Source: Adineta steineri (taxonomy: Eukaryota; Rotifera; Eurotatoria; Adinetida; Adinetidae). From it: DNA of 64,000 bases. The stretch covers positions 1,007,115-1,071,114 of the forward strand of contig CAJNOI010000001.1 of NCBI GenBank assembly GCA_905250115.1, read 5' to 3'. Shown piece after piece: positions 29,468-40,742 of the stretch; positions within the stretch are counted from its first letter, which is position 1; every line of letters starts with the position of its first letter. Below the pieces are notes generated by a model. It was not told the origin of the DNA. It saw only the letters and a list, made by a program, of their open reading frames with translations, and did not search any database. A program made the position numbers and the translations under genes.

Positions 29468-32400
29468 ATGCAATCTCAAATTGAAAGTGAACATTCAACA
29501 TTACGTAAGAATCTTATTACAATAGATCGACCTGATTCGTCACAAGTAAGAAATCTAATATATATTAATGAGATATTTATATATACTAAGATATTTAGCT
29601 TGTCGATCTACATGTTTATATCATACCAAAAAGTATTTGGAAAGAACATAAAAATTTAGCGGAAAATGATGCGATTGAACAAGCAATATCAGCTGGTTTT
29701 GTTCGGTAATATTATTTAAATGAAGAGAATTATTCGGTGTAATATTAGTTGTTTTTCTTTTAAGTGTATCACAAAATTTAACAATACATGATCTTCGTCA
29801 ACATATTCTTGATGTTTGTGGACAAGAAAATGAATTTCCAAAAGAATTTATTTATCTTCGAAGTGTCGGTCGATGTTTAGCGAAGGTAAAAATTATATAA
29901 ATAAATTTTAATAAGTTTTTTTTTCTTTAGGTTAAACCTCAACAAGAAACTGATCTCCGAGTAAAGAATTATCGACCACCTATAGTTCGTATTTTATTTT
30001 TTTATATCATATTTTAGTTATAATTAAATGAATTCTTCTATTTTAGACAATTGCACCTGAAGTAAATATATATTTATTTGTAGAAATAAATTTTAATTTA
30101 TCAAATCATTCAGATATTTGTTGTTGAAGGACATTATGATGATGATTCATCAATGTCAAGTAAATCAAAAAGTTTTCTTGCTCGTGAATCACCTATTGAA
30201 CATTCATCGGACACACCACCACACATAACGACAAGTCGTCAACAAAGTTTGATGGAATCTATTGCCGAATCACCAGCACCACCCATAGCAACAGAAAATA
30301 ATTCATTTGGTGAACGACAAAATTCAACAATTCTCAATAGATCAGCTCATTCTTCTTTGTCAACGTAAATATCGAAATAGCAAACAAAGAAAAAGAAAAA
30401 TGTCTTTTTCTTTCTTTTCTTTTTTTAAGCTTCTCCAGAGCTTCAAGTACACTTAGTGCAAGGTAAAATATTACAATATTAACAAAAAAAGAATCGATAA
30501 TCTCACACTCTATTGAATATTTATTACTGTAGAGATTTATCAAAACTAAGAGAAGAACAAGAACGTCTTCGTTTACGTCAAATTGAATTAGCACGACAAC
30601 GACGTCAAATTGAAGAAGAACAAAAACGACGTGCACTTAATAATGATAAGGGAAGTTCTGAAAGTGAAAATGAAGAACCAACACGCGATATAAAACCTGA
30701 AAAACAAAATCATAAAACTGAACCGGAAAAACCGAAACATGAAGAGAAAAAGCCTGAAATTAAATACGAAGAAAAAAAACCTGAAATCAAACATGAGGTG
30801 AAAAAACCTGAAATTAAGCACGAAGAACCTAAACATCAAATCGAAAAAGGCGATCAAAAACATGATAAAGAATTACATACTAAACCAAAAAATCTTTCTC
30901 AAGCTCAACGTGAAAAAGAAGAAAAAGCAGCTGTTAAAATTCAAGCTGGTTATCGAGGTTATCGAACTCGTCGTAAAATAAAAGAACAAAAGGAACGAGA
31001 GTAAGTATTGTTATTCTTATTTTGATTTCCTCAATCAATATTTTAACAATATATAAAATAAATTTTCTCATAATTCAGTAATCACAAAGCTATACATGAT
31101 AATAAACAGAGGTTGTATGATTAGTCATTTATTTTTCACATATTTAATTTAATTATTGTTGATGATGATGTTGATTGTGCATTAACACTATTAAAATGAT
31201 GCATATATCAATATCAAATTTTGTTTGTCTTACATTTGTTTCTATTGACATATTACTCATAATATTCACTATCATATATATATGTATATAAATAATCCTT
31301 ATTAAGTCTTATTCCCTTCACAGTGATGATGATGATGCAGCTCGAGCCGTGCAACGAACATATCGAATACAAGTATTTGATAACACCGATACGTGAACTG
31401 TTGACAATGCATGAAAAAAATTTTGTTGTGACTAGTGATTGTTGTACTTTTTTTAGTGTTTTCTATAGAAACAAAAAAAAGAAATAAGTTTCGAACTATC
31501 TACGTTTCAGAATATCAAATTTTGTTAAATATCGAGGATTTTGGTCACCAGAATTAGAACATGAACGAATACGATCATCAAATAAACAGAGAAATCTCTA
31601 TTCTATATCATTTGAAAGATATCAATCTTGGAGAAATGAACATCTATGGTCAGCATCATCTTCTCCTAAAAATGAAAATATCTTTACAAAAAAATCTGAT
31701 ATCAATCAGCCTTTTGGCTTTTCATCTTTCAGACTTGATGCACATGCAATTGAACGTTTACTAAAAGAAGCACGTGAATTAGCTCGTCGTAAAGCTGAAG
31801 ACGAACATGCTGAAGAAATCGAAGCACATGATGGTAGGTTATTTATTTTGTATATAGATCATATTTTCTAGATAATTATTCTTTTTTTCTATAGTTTTAA
31901 AACTTTCAAAACGTCTCGAAGAAATCAAAGCAAAACGTATTGAATTAGAAACAAATCGAGAAGTAATTATTCGTCGAATGCAACAAATTCATGCACAAAT
32001 TACTGTTCGTCGAACAGAAGGTTCAACAAAAAATATTTTTCTATTTCTCAGATAATATTCTACTTTAGAACGAGATTTATGGAAACAAAAATATCTTGCC
32101 GAAAAGAGAAAAACAATTGAACTTGAAGAAAAAACTCACATGGTATCAGTAAGAATAGATATCTATATCCATTGATCTATTATTCTATTAATATGTTTTT
32201 TTTCCATTTAGAAAGATCAACCAGATATGAATTCTAAAATTGAACAAGCTAAAATTCGTTTAAATCACACTACGAAAGTATAATAAAATAATATGTGAAA
32301 AGAAAATTTTAATTTTTACTTTTCATTTTATAAAGCTTCGACAACAAGCTGAAAACGAATGTCATCTTTTGAGACAAGAATTACAACAAATTCGTTCAAG

Positions 32401-32497
32401 TATGAATCCTTTAGAAAAACATCCAATATTAAAACAACTACCATCTTCACAACAACAAAAGATACCAGTTACATTTGACAATAAATCGCAATATTAA
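29468..32497 (+). CDS. SPATA1: SPATA1-like coiled-coil protein with IQ motif
   Basis: A gene of about a dozen small exons. The N-terminal part reads across exons as LVDLHVYIIPKSIWKEH, AISAGFVRVSQNLTI, FIYLRSVGRCLAKVKP and TIAPEIFVVEG, closely following the N-terminal ubiquitin-like region of vertebrate SPATA1 (spermatogenesis-associated protein 1). Next come a serine-rich disordered segment, a charged coiled coil, imperfect repeats of KKPEIKHE, and an IQ calmodulin-binding motif (AVKIQAGYRGYRTRRKI). A second short IQ-like segment (RAVQRTYRIQV) appears after an intron. The C-terminus (ERDLWKQKYLAEKRKTIELEE and RLRQQAENECHLLRQEL-like coils) fits the SPATA1 C-terminal domain. The exon ending at about 31395 must use a GTGAAC donor to keep the frame into the next exon. 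A CATATAG acceptor-like sequence right before the ATG suggests an upstream non-coding exon. The role is probably in cilia or sperm; that is inference. Confidence 0.82.
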
Positions 32498-32601
32498 ATT
32501 CATTTTTATATTTTATCTGTTTTCTTCTTTATAACAACAAATTCAAAAATAAACAACATGAATTGTATTTTAAAAGAATACGATCGAGGTCTTACTATAT
32601 A

Positions 32602-33254
32602 CACAAGGTGTCGCAGAAGTCATGATAACTTAAGGAATTCATTTTTCTCTCTTATTGCTAAAGTGATATTAGTATTGTTTTTTTATTTTATAAAGGAGAG
32701 AACAGCAAGTTACTTTTTGACACGAGCCAAGTTTAAAAATACTGCTCAGAAATTCGATTTCTTGAGTTATTCTATTGATAAGAGATACCTCTACAAAACG
32801 AAGTCTAATAGTGATCCACCTCTTGTTGAAGGCATCAATACGCCGAGTGCCGAGTGCTTTTGCGAGAACAGTGATAGGATTTTTTCTAGACAGATTGACC
32901 ACGTGCATACTTCTCAAACGCGCTCTGTATTTAGATTAACCATGTCTTCAATAACAGATGAATCACTATTAGACTTCTTTTGCAGAGACATCTCAAAATA
33001 ACAGAATAACTCAAGAAATCGAATTAATTTAAAAAGAAACTTTTTGTCATCTATTTTTAAAAATTGTAAAACGTCTACATTTTTATGCTAATGTCAAAGA
33101 TAATATTTCTGAGTCGTATTTTTGAATTTGGCTCGTATCAAAAAGTAACTTGTTATTCTTCTAGAAAAATTAAAAAAAACAATTACTAATATCACTTTGG
33201 TAACAACGGAGACAAATCAATTCCTTAAGTGATCATGACTTTTGAAACATCCTG
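32602..33254. mobile_element. Foldback (long inverted repeat) MITE, 653 bp
   Basis: The left arm (32602 to about 32836) is repeated in inverted orientation in the right arm (about 32939 to 33254). Matching words include AAGTCATGATAACTTAAGGA versus AAGTCATGATCACTTAAGGA, AAAGTGATATTAGTA, CAAGTTACTTTTTGA, ATTCGATTTCTTGAGTTATT and GAAGTCTAATAGTGAT. The right arm has an extra segment of about 78 bp. TA dinucleotides flank both ends (32600-32601 and 33255-33256). The ends, CA..GGTGTCGCAGAAGTCA and CAGGATGTTTCAAAAGTCA, resemble Tc1/mariner termini. No transposase frame exists; the 147-codon frame inside (32558-33001) is a by-product of the repeat. It is a non-autonomous element, probably mobilised in trans. 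Confidence 0.85.
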
Positions 33255-34110
33255 TAGTCGAATATTTTGTTTTTGTAGAACAATCACAATCAAATAATGA
33301 TAGTATACTAGTATATTTTATTATAAAAAACAAATTTTTCCAAAATACTGAAAATTATAAAATTTAGATCTCGTTTAATCTTACTATAGCTCAGTAATCA
33401 AGTACAATAACGAATGTACAATCTAAACGAAGGCAAAAACAGAAGATGATTTGATATAACTCAATACATATAATGATAAGATTTCTTTCATATCTATAAA
33501 ATTGAGAAGACACTTGAAAAACACACTAGTTTTATTCAATAGATTTTTTATTATTCTCTTCTATCGGAATCGAGATATATATTCTTGTATAGTATTTCAT
33601 AATAAAATCCATCAATGATGATATGAAAATTTCTATCGAATAAAACAAAACGTTTGTATTCAATGATCTTGTCTGATGACAAACAATAAAATATATCAAC
33701 TACTGATCATCCTAACAAATTTCTATTTAATCCATAGACAAACACATATGTTTGTAATGTGATAGTATAAGATGACCGATTGTATTCATTGTTTCTTTTT
33801 TTTCTGTCTCATCATTAAATATGAACTCTGTATGCATATCATACAAAAAGAGAGAAAAAAGAAAATGATTTACACACATATAAACGTTTAAAGAGTCAGA
33901 ATTATATTATACATGTGTAACATGGAAAATGAGAGAGAAATCTATAACGAACAAAGGTTTGAATGCGGAAAAAATAAAACATACAAATAGAAAGAACGAA
34001 AAAAGAAAAGAGATGTTTATGATATAGAAGAAATTATACATGTATTGCAACCAGATCGATCACCTCAAATACTGACTAGAACGAATAAAAAGAGATAGAT
34101 AGAAATAAAA
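33255..34110. other. AT-rich intergenic region
   Basis: About 850 bp after the foldback element, including the 3' flank of the TCF/LEF gene. No coding exon, RNA gene or repeat recognised. Confidence 0.55.
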
Positions 34111-35652
34111 TTATGTCTCTCGTTTAAGTCCATTTAGAAGAGGCATCGATGTTGGTTGTAAAAATGGATCAAAATAAGGATGATGATGATGGTGATGATG
34201 ATTATGTTGAGATGGAAAATGAGGTGGTGCTGCTATTGGATATCGTTGATGAGAAAATTGAAGGAAAGAAGCTTGTGGTGATGAAGATGATGATGATGAG
34301 TCTTTTCTTGAAGAAGTTGTTGTTGTCATTCCTGCCGCTGCTGCTGCTGCTGCTGCTGTCATCATTGCCATTGGTACAGTTCCGTTTGTTGATGATGAAC
34401 CACTACCATTGGAACTCGGTGGTTGTTGATGCATTAATATACGTGATTTATTTTCTTCATCTGAATCAATTGAAATACCACCACGATGAGGTGAATGATT
34501 ATCTCCATTTGTATTATGTATATTTCCTTCTTCTGAATGTTCAATCATTGGTATATCACAATGTTCAATACCATCATCTGAACCATCAATATTATCCGTA
34601 TCATCTTCTTCACTCCATGGATCACCACCAACTGAATTTGGTCCTGCACATGCTGTTTCATCTTCTGTATATCGAAGACATTTTTTCTTTCGTCTAGAAA
34701 AAATAAAGAATAAAGTTGAAAGATCTTTTAAAATATATATATTTTTTTTCTAATCAACATACTTGCAATGTTTACACCAATTCGATTGTTGATCAAGTCC
34801 AAATCTTGCTCGACATTTTTTCTGATTAAGGCATTCTAAATAAAACAAAAAACCCTTACGTTAATTATTTTCTAAAACTAATTTTTATTACCGCCATTTT
34901 CACCTTGACTTTTTTCTCGTTTTTTTCCTTTACTTCCACGTTTCTTTCTTGCACCATAATTATCTCGAGCTGACCATCCAGGATACAATTGCATATGTTT
35001 CATACGTTCATCTCGTGCCATATCATAATATTTCTGTTGAACATTACGATCAAGTTCATGCCACTAAAGATAAAGAACAATTTATTTTTGTTTTGTTATA
35101 CTTTTTTTTAAAACTATACTTTTCGACCAAGAATTTGATTTATTGCTGCACTTTCACGTAATGTACATTCTTGTACAACTTGTGCTCGTTGTTCTTTCAT
35201 AAATAACATAAAAGCATTCAATGGTTTTTTTATATGAGGTTTTTTAGGTTTCTTTTCATCATGAGACATTGAAAGTTTATGATGTTGCTGTTGTTGAGGA
35301 CTAATATCCATAGATCTTTTGTCAAATAAATAAAAAATATATAAAAGAAAAATAGTTCTAAAACTACCTATGTGTTGTTGATCGTTTTTGTCCTAGTGGG
35401 CTATTACTATGGGATGCAATTGATGATGAATGTCCACTAGGTGTATGTGTTGATGGTGAACCATGTGAGAGAACAGCTGGAGAAAACGGATATCCAGGTG
35501 GAAATACAAATGGAAACATAGGTGGTCGCCTAAAGTTATGAAAAATAATAATAATAAACATTAAATAATCTATAAATAGACAAACCAATGTTGTGCATAA
35601 AGTGATTGAAATGAAGATGGCGATGATAATGAATACATTGAATTAGGTACAC
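34111..35652 (-). CDS. TCF/LEF: TCF/LEF (pangolin-type) HMG-box factor, 5' end not found
   Basis: Exons on the minus strand encode, in order, a Pro/Ser-rich region ([14 protein letters not shown]), the HMG box ([21 protein letters not shown] through [19 protein letters not shown]), and the basic tail [13 protein letters not shown]. The C-clamp follows ([17 protein letters not shown], then KRKKKCLRY), which recognises helper sites in Wnt-responsive promoters. After this come acidic, Ser-rich, poly-Ala and poly-His stretches, ending LKRET-stop at 34111. HMG box plus C-clamp is diagnostic of TCF/LEF, the nuclear effector of Wnt/beta-catenin signalling. The 5'-most exon begins at 35652 behind a splice acceptor, so an upstream exon exists or this is a non-ATG exon edge. 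I could not find the beta-catenin-binding N-terminus, and an N gap lies upstream (36319-36418). [11 protein letters not shown] inside this exon could start a shorter form. Confidence 0.9.
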
Positions 35653-37434
35653 CTAAATAAACGTACATCTATTTATTTCATATAACTAAATAACCTATAT
35701 ATTTTTTGCACTTGATCATTTTCTGCTTTAATTTATATTCATTTCAAAATAGTAACATTTAAATAATTAAAATCTTTTTTAAGGACATAAAAGTCTGTAA
35801 ATTATCTTCATATAATAGATAATATAAAAAATGTTTCTTTTTAATTTATAACTAACTAAATCTTGGTGCTATTATAAAATATCAATGAAAATGTCTTTCA
35901 TCATTTGATAATAATAAAATATTTACTAAGCTTTTCTTCTTTTTCAAATGTCGGACACTAGAGTATTTATCATGTAAGAATAAAAAATACATTATTGTAA
36001 GGATAAACTTTCTTTCTTTTTAATTATTTTTCAAAAATAGACAAACTATTGTATTCAGTTTTATATTCTATAACTAGAATATTGATTATTAAATTGAGAT
36101 TGTGTAGTCAGTACACAATAGAAACTAACGCACATCACATTGAACATTCTCTTTTATTCTCTTTCGTTTTTATTCATTGTCTTGTGTCTCGTTAATAAGA
36201 TCATTTTCCACTTTGTTACACGTCGACCGACGATATGTATGTCGATTAGTATTGCATGAACGATTGTGCGAGCACACACATTCGCTTGTTTGCTCGTATT
36301 TGCCCACCTTTTTCTCGTNNNNNNNNNNNNNNNNNNNNNNNNNNNNNNNNNNNNNNNNNNNNNNNNNNNNNNNNNNNNNNNNNNNNNNNNNNNNNNNNNN
36401 NNNNNNNNNNNNNNNNNNTTCTCTCTCTCGCGTGCGCTGACCTTCAGCTCGCCTTTACTGTACAACCTAGTGTGCTTTTGTGTTGATCCTGAGAACAAAC
36501 AACACAGCGGCGGCGAAGGCGATTTGTTCGCTCTCATTCTTCTTGTGTCTATCGGTGTAGTTCGTTCATCGGCCAGTAAACGAAAGAGAAATAAAGAAGG
36601 AAGAATAGAAGAGAAAATTTGTTCATCACATGTTCATTCATCTCTCTATTCCTCTCAATATACATATATAGGAACACCATCACGAGAATATATGTCAAAT
36701 ACAACAAGCGAACATGGAGCGTGTGCACACGAACAACAATAGGATATGAACGATAGAAGAAAGAATATGATGTGATGAAGAATAACTAATAATAACACTT
36801 CTCTGTTTCTATTTGAGTGTTGGTTAATTTCGATGATTGTGTTAAAAAGAGGAGAGAGATACATAGGCACATGCGCGCAAAAGGTGGGAAAACATATGAA
36901 GGGTGAAAAAGAGACAAGTTGAGATTTTTTTAGCTTCAACGCTTCTCATAATAATAAAAGTAATCAAGCATAATTCATTTTCTTATCATCATAATTTCAA
37001 TTTTTAAAATAGTTTTTCACCTAATGATTAAATCTAAACACTAATCAAAAGAAGTCTGATATTCCAATTGTCATTATGATACTCATAATTCCATTAACAA
37101 TTTAATAATTCAAAAAAAAAAGATTTCACTTGTAAGAAAAGCAAAATCCCATTGTCATTAATAACATCAATGATATTGAACTTAGAGTATATTAAACAGT
37201 TGTTATACTACCCATACCTGCCATCTATAATTACCTGTGTATATTTTATTATGGTTGAGTTATGAGTGGTAGAGTAAATAATGCTTCTCATCATCTCGTT
37301 TTCAAGGAAACAAAAGTTAATTTTCAAATATTCTATTATTCATTTAAAACAACGCCATAATTAAATATAATGCTGCGCATATACTAAAGTGTGACAAATA
37401 AGATATTGTTTTCTTACTATTTGAAATTTCAACT
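35653..37434. other. Intergenic or 5' region of TCF/LEF with assembly gap
   Basis: About 1.8 kb. AT-rich until 36150, then a GC-richer block at about 36200-36560 interrupted by the N gap, which looks like promoter/5' UTR sequence shared by the divergent neighbours. Any missing N-terminal exon of the TCF/LEF gene could lie in or next to the gap. Frames across the gap are artefacts. Confidence 0.5.
36319..36418. other. Assembly gap (100 N)
   Basis: Exactly 100 N bases, flanked on the right by a TCTCTCTCTCGCG run; a pyrimidine-rich repeat probably broke the assembly. Confidence 0.99.
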
Positions 37435-38010
37435 ATGAATATGACTAAACCACCATCAATTCCATCCAAACCCATACCTCGTTTTTATTTTATTTTATTA
37501 TTTTCGCTAATTTTTGTATTTATTTATTGGTTTCGTTCATCTCGTTCATCTTCAACAAATGGTTTTGCTGATGTATCTCAATTGCCAAAATCATCTTTAT
37601 TTACTTATACGAATATTTCTTCACAAGTATTTTATAGTGAAACTCAAGGTATACTCTATCTACCACCAAATGGTCAAAGTGCACATTTTGTTTCATTAAA
37701 AAGTAAAGCTGTACGAGGCAATCATCGTCATAAAGACAATGAAAATAGTATTTCGGGTGAAGTGATTATTTTATTACAAGGTCAATTTCATTTTCGTATT
37801 GGAGATAGTGATACTAATCAATATGAAGATCATCAATTTGATGCATGTAAAATGGGAATTATTGCATTTCAATTCTCAGCTGATAAATGTCATGCATTAA
37901 AAAATATTGGTAAAAATACAAATTGGTTTGCAAGTTATTATTTAAAATCAAAAGAAATTACAAAACCTCCAGTTGATAAAGAAGGTTGTAAGAAAATGTT
38001 ATTAACTTAG
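37435..38010 (+). CDS. Membrane-anchored cupin protein, WxcM/FdtA-like
   Basis: Intronless frame of 191 residues. Residues 1-17 are basic and proline-rich, and residues about 18-34 (FYFILLFSLIFVFIYWF) form one transmembrane helix followed by basic Arg/Ser residues. This suggests a type II membrane protein with the C-terminal domain in the lumen or outside. That domain is a beta-barrel cupin: KAVRGNHRHKDNENSISGEV carries the metal- or substrate-binding GNHRHK motif, followed by VIILLQGQFHFRIGD and HALKNIGKNTNWFASYY. AVRGNHRHK-type motifs occur in bacterial sugar 3,4-ketoisomerases (FdtA, WxcM C-terminal domain), which act on dTDP-sugars, so a sugar-related role is possible but not shown. The absence of introns and the bacterial relatives fit horizontal transfer; the anchor is a eukaryotic-looking addition. 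Confidence 0.75.
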   Translation: MNMTKPPSIPSKPIPRFYFILLFSLIFVFIYWFRSSRSSSTNGFADVSQLPKSSLFTYTNISSQVFYSETQGILYLPPNGQSAHFVSLKSKAVRGNHRHKDNENSISGEVIILLQGQFHFRIGDSDTNQYEDHQFDACKMGIIAFQFSADKCHALKNIGKNTNWFASYYLKSKEITKPPVDKEGCKKMLLT

Positions 38011-38029
38011 AAGAGGAAAAGAACATTAA

Positions 38030-39080
38030 TTATTTTGTATTGACTTTTTGTGGTAAAAATGCTTCAATATCGCATCGACCAAGTTGATAATCGACAGCTA
38101 ATTCAATCTATTTATTCAACAAAAAAGATAATAAATAACAGTAAACATAAATTTGTTATATTTACATGTAATTGTGATGAATCAAATAAAGGTATATGAG
38201 GTATATCAGTTTGTTTAACAAGTAGTGGAATTTCTAAAAATAATGAAAAGATTTTGTTTTTGAATAAAAATATCGAATTATGCATTTACCAGTACAACCA
38301 AGAATAACTCCTTCAACATGTTCTTCATCATATAAACGTTGTATAGTATTTATATAGAATTGTTTTGATTCTTCAGTAAAAATATTATTTGATAATTCAT
38401 CAATAATTATTTGATGTAAACGTTCGATAGCATCTTGATGTGGAAATACAATTTCTAGACCATGTTGAACTAATCGTTCAATAACACAACTATTTGATAC
38501 CATCGAAAATTTTGTTCCAAAAAATCCAATCTAAATATAATTTATAGATTTGAATATTTGGGTTTTTTTTGTTCTAATTTTGTACTTTTTTAAAATTTTT
38601 TTGTTTAATTGAAAATGCGATAGCATCACCTATATGAAGAAAAACAAGATCAGGATAACATTCCATAATTCTTGGTACAGCCATATGAGCTAGAATTACG
38701 CTTTATTACCATAAAAAAAAGTTTCGTTAAATATATATATATTTACCAGTATTTGAACAAACAAGTAAAAAATCAATACCACTTTTAACTAGTTGGTGAA
38801 CACCTTCAAGAAGGAATTCAATTGCATCAGACCATTGACTTTTATTAAGTAAATCCATATAATGAAAAAAATCAAGTGAAACAATATGAATACGACTACC
38901 ATGACCAGATGCCGATTTACCAACCAAATGATTCATTTGATTATAATACTTTGTAAACGAAAAAAAAAGAACATAGTAAGAATATACATATATATAAGAT
39001 TAACAATTTACATCAGCTGTTGAGACATAAGCCAAACCACCGACAATACCACATACACGTTGTTTTACTTCTATACTCAT
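38030..39080 (-). CDS. Aspartate/glutamate racemase family protein
   Basis: Multi-exon gene on the minus strand from MSIEVKQRVCGIVGGLAYVS (39080) to EAFLPQKVNTK-stop (38030). Spliced across four short introns it has the two catalytic cysteines of cofactor-independent Asp/Glu racemases. One is in LLVCSNTAHMAVP, split by an intron after the first base of the Ala codon. The other is in VILGCTEIPLLV, likewise split. Other signs are GGLAYVSTADYYNQ at the N-terminus and the length, about 255 residues. The enzyme interconverts L- and D-aspartate (or a related amino acid) by two-base proton transfer. The nearest relatives of this type are mostly bacterial, and introns interrupt both active-site motifs, so any transfer is old. 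The stop lies 19 bp from the stop of the convergent cupin gene, so the 3' UTRs must overlap. Confidence 0.88.
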
Positions 39081-39737
39081 TTTTATTTTTTAACGAAATG
39101 AAAGACAATGAAAGTTATGTTATCAGTTTTTAAAGAATAAAGAAGTATCATCATCATATAATGACAATAAATATCATTGGTTAGTTTTTTATTTACTAAA
39201 GGATTATAAACATTTTATTAAAATAGACAAACTTCAAGTCATATATTAGTCGAAGCATAATCATTGAACATATAATCATTATGTAGATATACGTATGTAT
39301 TCAAATAATATTAAAACGATTAGAGACACTACTAGATGAGCAGTATATGAATTTGTTCATGAATTTATCATGAAAATATTCAATCTTCACCTATGACATT
39401 ATAAGATGAAAGCAATCTAATTTATTGAATATTCGATGCGAGTATGAAAAATAATTGCTAATAGATTTTTAGATGAATAGGGCAAATTTATTTAAAAAGT
39501 ACAATACAAAATTAAAATATCTTAAAATAGCATATTTGAATTAGATTTTGAAAAAACACTGGATTAATATATGGAAAAAAACACTTGATTGTTTTCCTTT
39601 ATTTCTTTTTAATGATTTTTCTTTTTTTCATGATAATAAAAAATAAAGGTAAAAGAGTACTATATATATATGTATAAATAAATTGCACTATAGTGCATAT
39701 TTTTTTGTTGTAATTATCAACTGACATTTTACTATCG
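39081..39737. other. AT-rich intergenic region between divergent genes
   Basis: About 650 bp separating the start of the racemase gene and the start of the U-box gene. It must hold both promoters. A TATATATATATG run near 39663-39672 is the only TATA-like word. No other feature. Confidence 0.55.
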
Positions 39738-40742
39738 ATGGAAAACACATCAGACACGACTGTACAATCGAATCATGATCTTATTTGTCCAATTACACTT
39801 GAGATCTATCGAGATCCTGTTCTTGCTGAAGATGGTCATATTTATGAACGAACTGCTATTAGTCAATGGATTAAACAACAAGGAACGAGTCCTCTCACGC
39901 GTGAACCTTTGAATATTAATAATCTTCGTTCTGATGAAAATATTAAACAATTGTGTCAGTCATATCGATCAGATTCCATCACATATAACGGTCAAATAAA
40001 TTTGGTATCAATTACAACCAATCAATTAGATGCGCATGCTGAACGACAAATACCATGTAAACAAAAATCTAATACGAAACGGACATTACTCATTATTATA
40101 ATCATCATTTCTATTATTAGTTCTTTAATAATTGCAACTTTTGTTATTCTATTTCATATTCGATCTAATTCAGTATCTGAAAGTAAGAAATAACTTGATT
40201 AGTTCATTTTTGAATTAAAGAATTTTTTTTATTTATTTCTAGCGTCTACTATCAACGAAAATCCCTTGACACTTTATAAACTACCAAATAATTGTACTCT
40301 ATCAACTATTGTTCCATTATTTTCTTGGAATGATATGAAACAATTTAATTATACATATTATTCGAAATTATATAAAGCTACTTCTACTCAAACAATTCTA
40401 ACATTTGCTTTTCGAAATGATCCCTCTTACTGGTGTCTTGATAATGTATCAGTTATGGATATATCGTCACAAACAGAACTTATAATCAATGGAGGTTTTG
40501 AAAATAATCCATCAGATGGATTTTTTCGATGTAATTCATATGGAAATAGTTCGTTAAATTTATTTTTAGCTTCTCCATATCCATACAAAGGCAAACGTTC
40601 ATTTTGTGATGGTAGTGTAGGTTTACCAGATTATCTTAATCAAAGACTTCATACAAAAATTGGACATGTATATCATATTTCTTTTTGGCTACAAAATATG
40701 GGCGATGTATTAAATAGTGCACAAGTTGTAATGAGTCATTAA
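39738..40742 (+). CDS. U-box E3 ligase-like protein with transmembrane helix and ectodomain
   Basis: Two exons (39738-40182 and 40243-40742, intron 60 bp) give 314 residues. Residues about 14-80 are a U-box: DLICPITLEIYRDPVLAEDG, then YERTAISQWIKQQGTSPLTR. The U-box recruits E2 enzymes for ubiquitin transfer and sits in the cytosol. A positively charged linker (KQKSNTKRT) and one strongly hydrophobic helix (LLIIIIIISIISSLIIATFVILF) follow. The second exon encodes an extracellular or lumenal domain with two partial copies of a beta-sandwich of the galactose-binding/CBM type. The first ends FAFRNDPSYWCLDNVSVMDI; the second starts LIINGGFENNPSDGF and stops early after HVYHISFWLQN. This layout (cytosolic U-box, single TM, lectin-like ectodomain) is unusual for a ubiquitin ligase. 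The second copy looks truncated. Confidence 0.82.

Noticed and set aside
32558..33001. 147-codon open frame, possible small protein
   Set aside because: It overlaps the left arm and centre of the foldback element; the opposite strand has an equally open frame, as expected for an inverted repeat.
36154..36742. Open frames crossing the gap at 36319-36418
   Set aside because: Artefacts of N translation; flanking parts have no motif.
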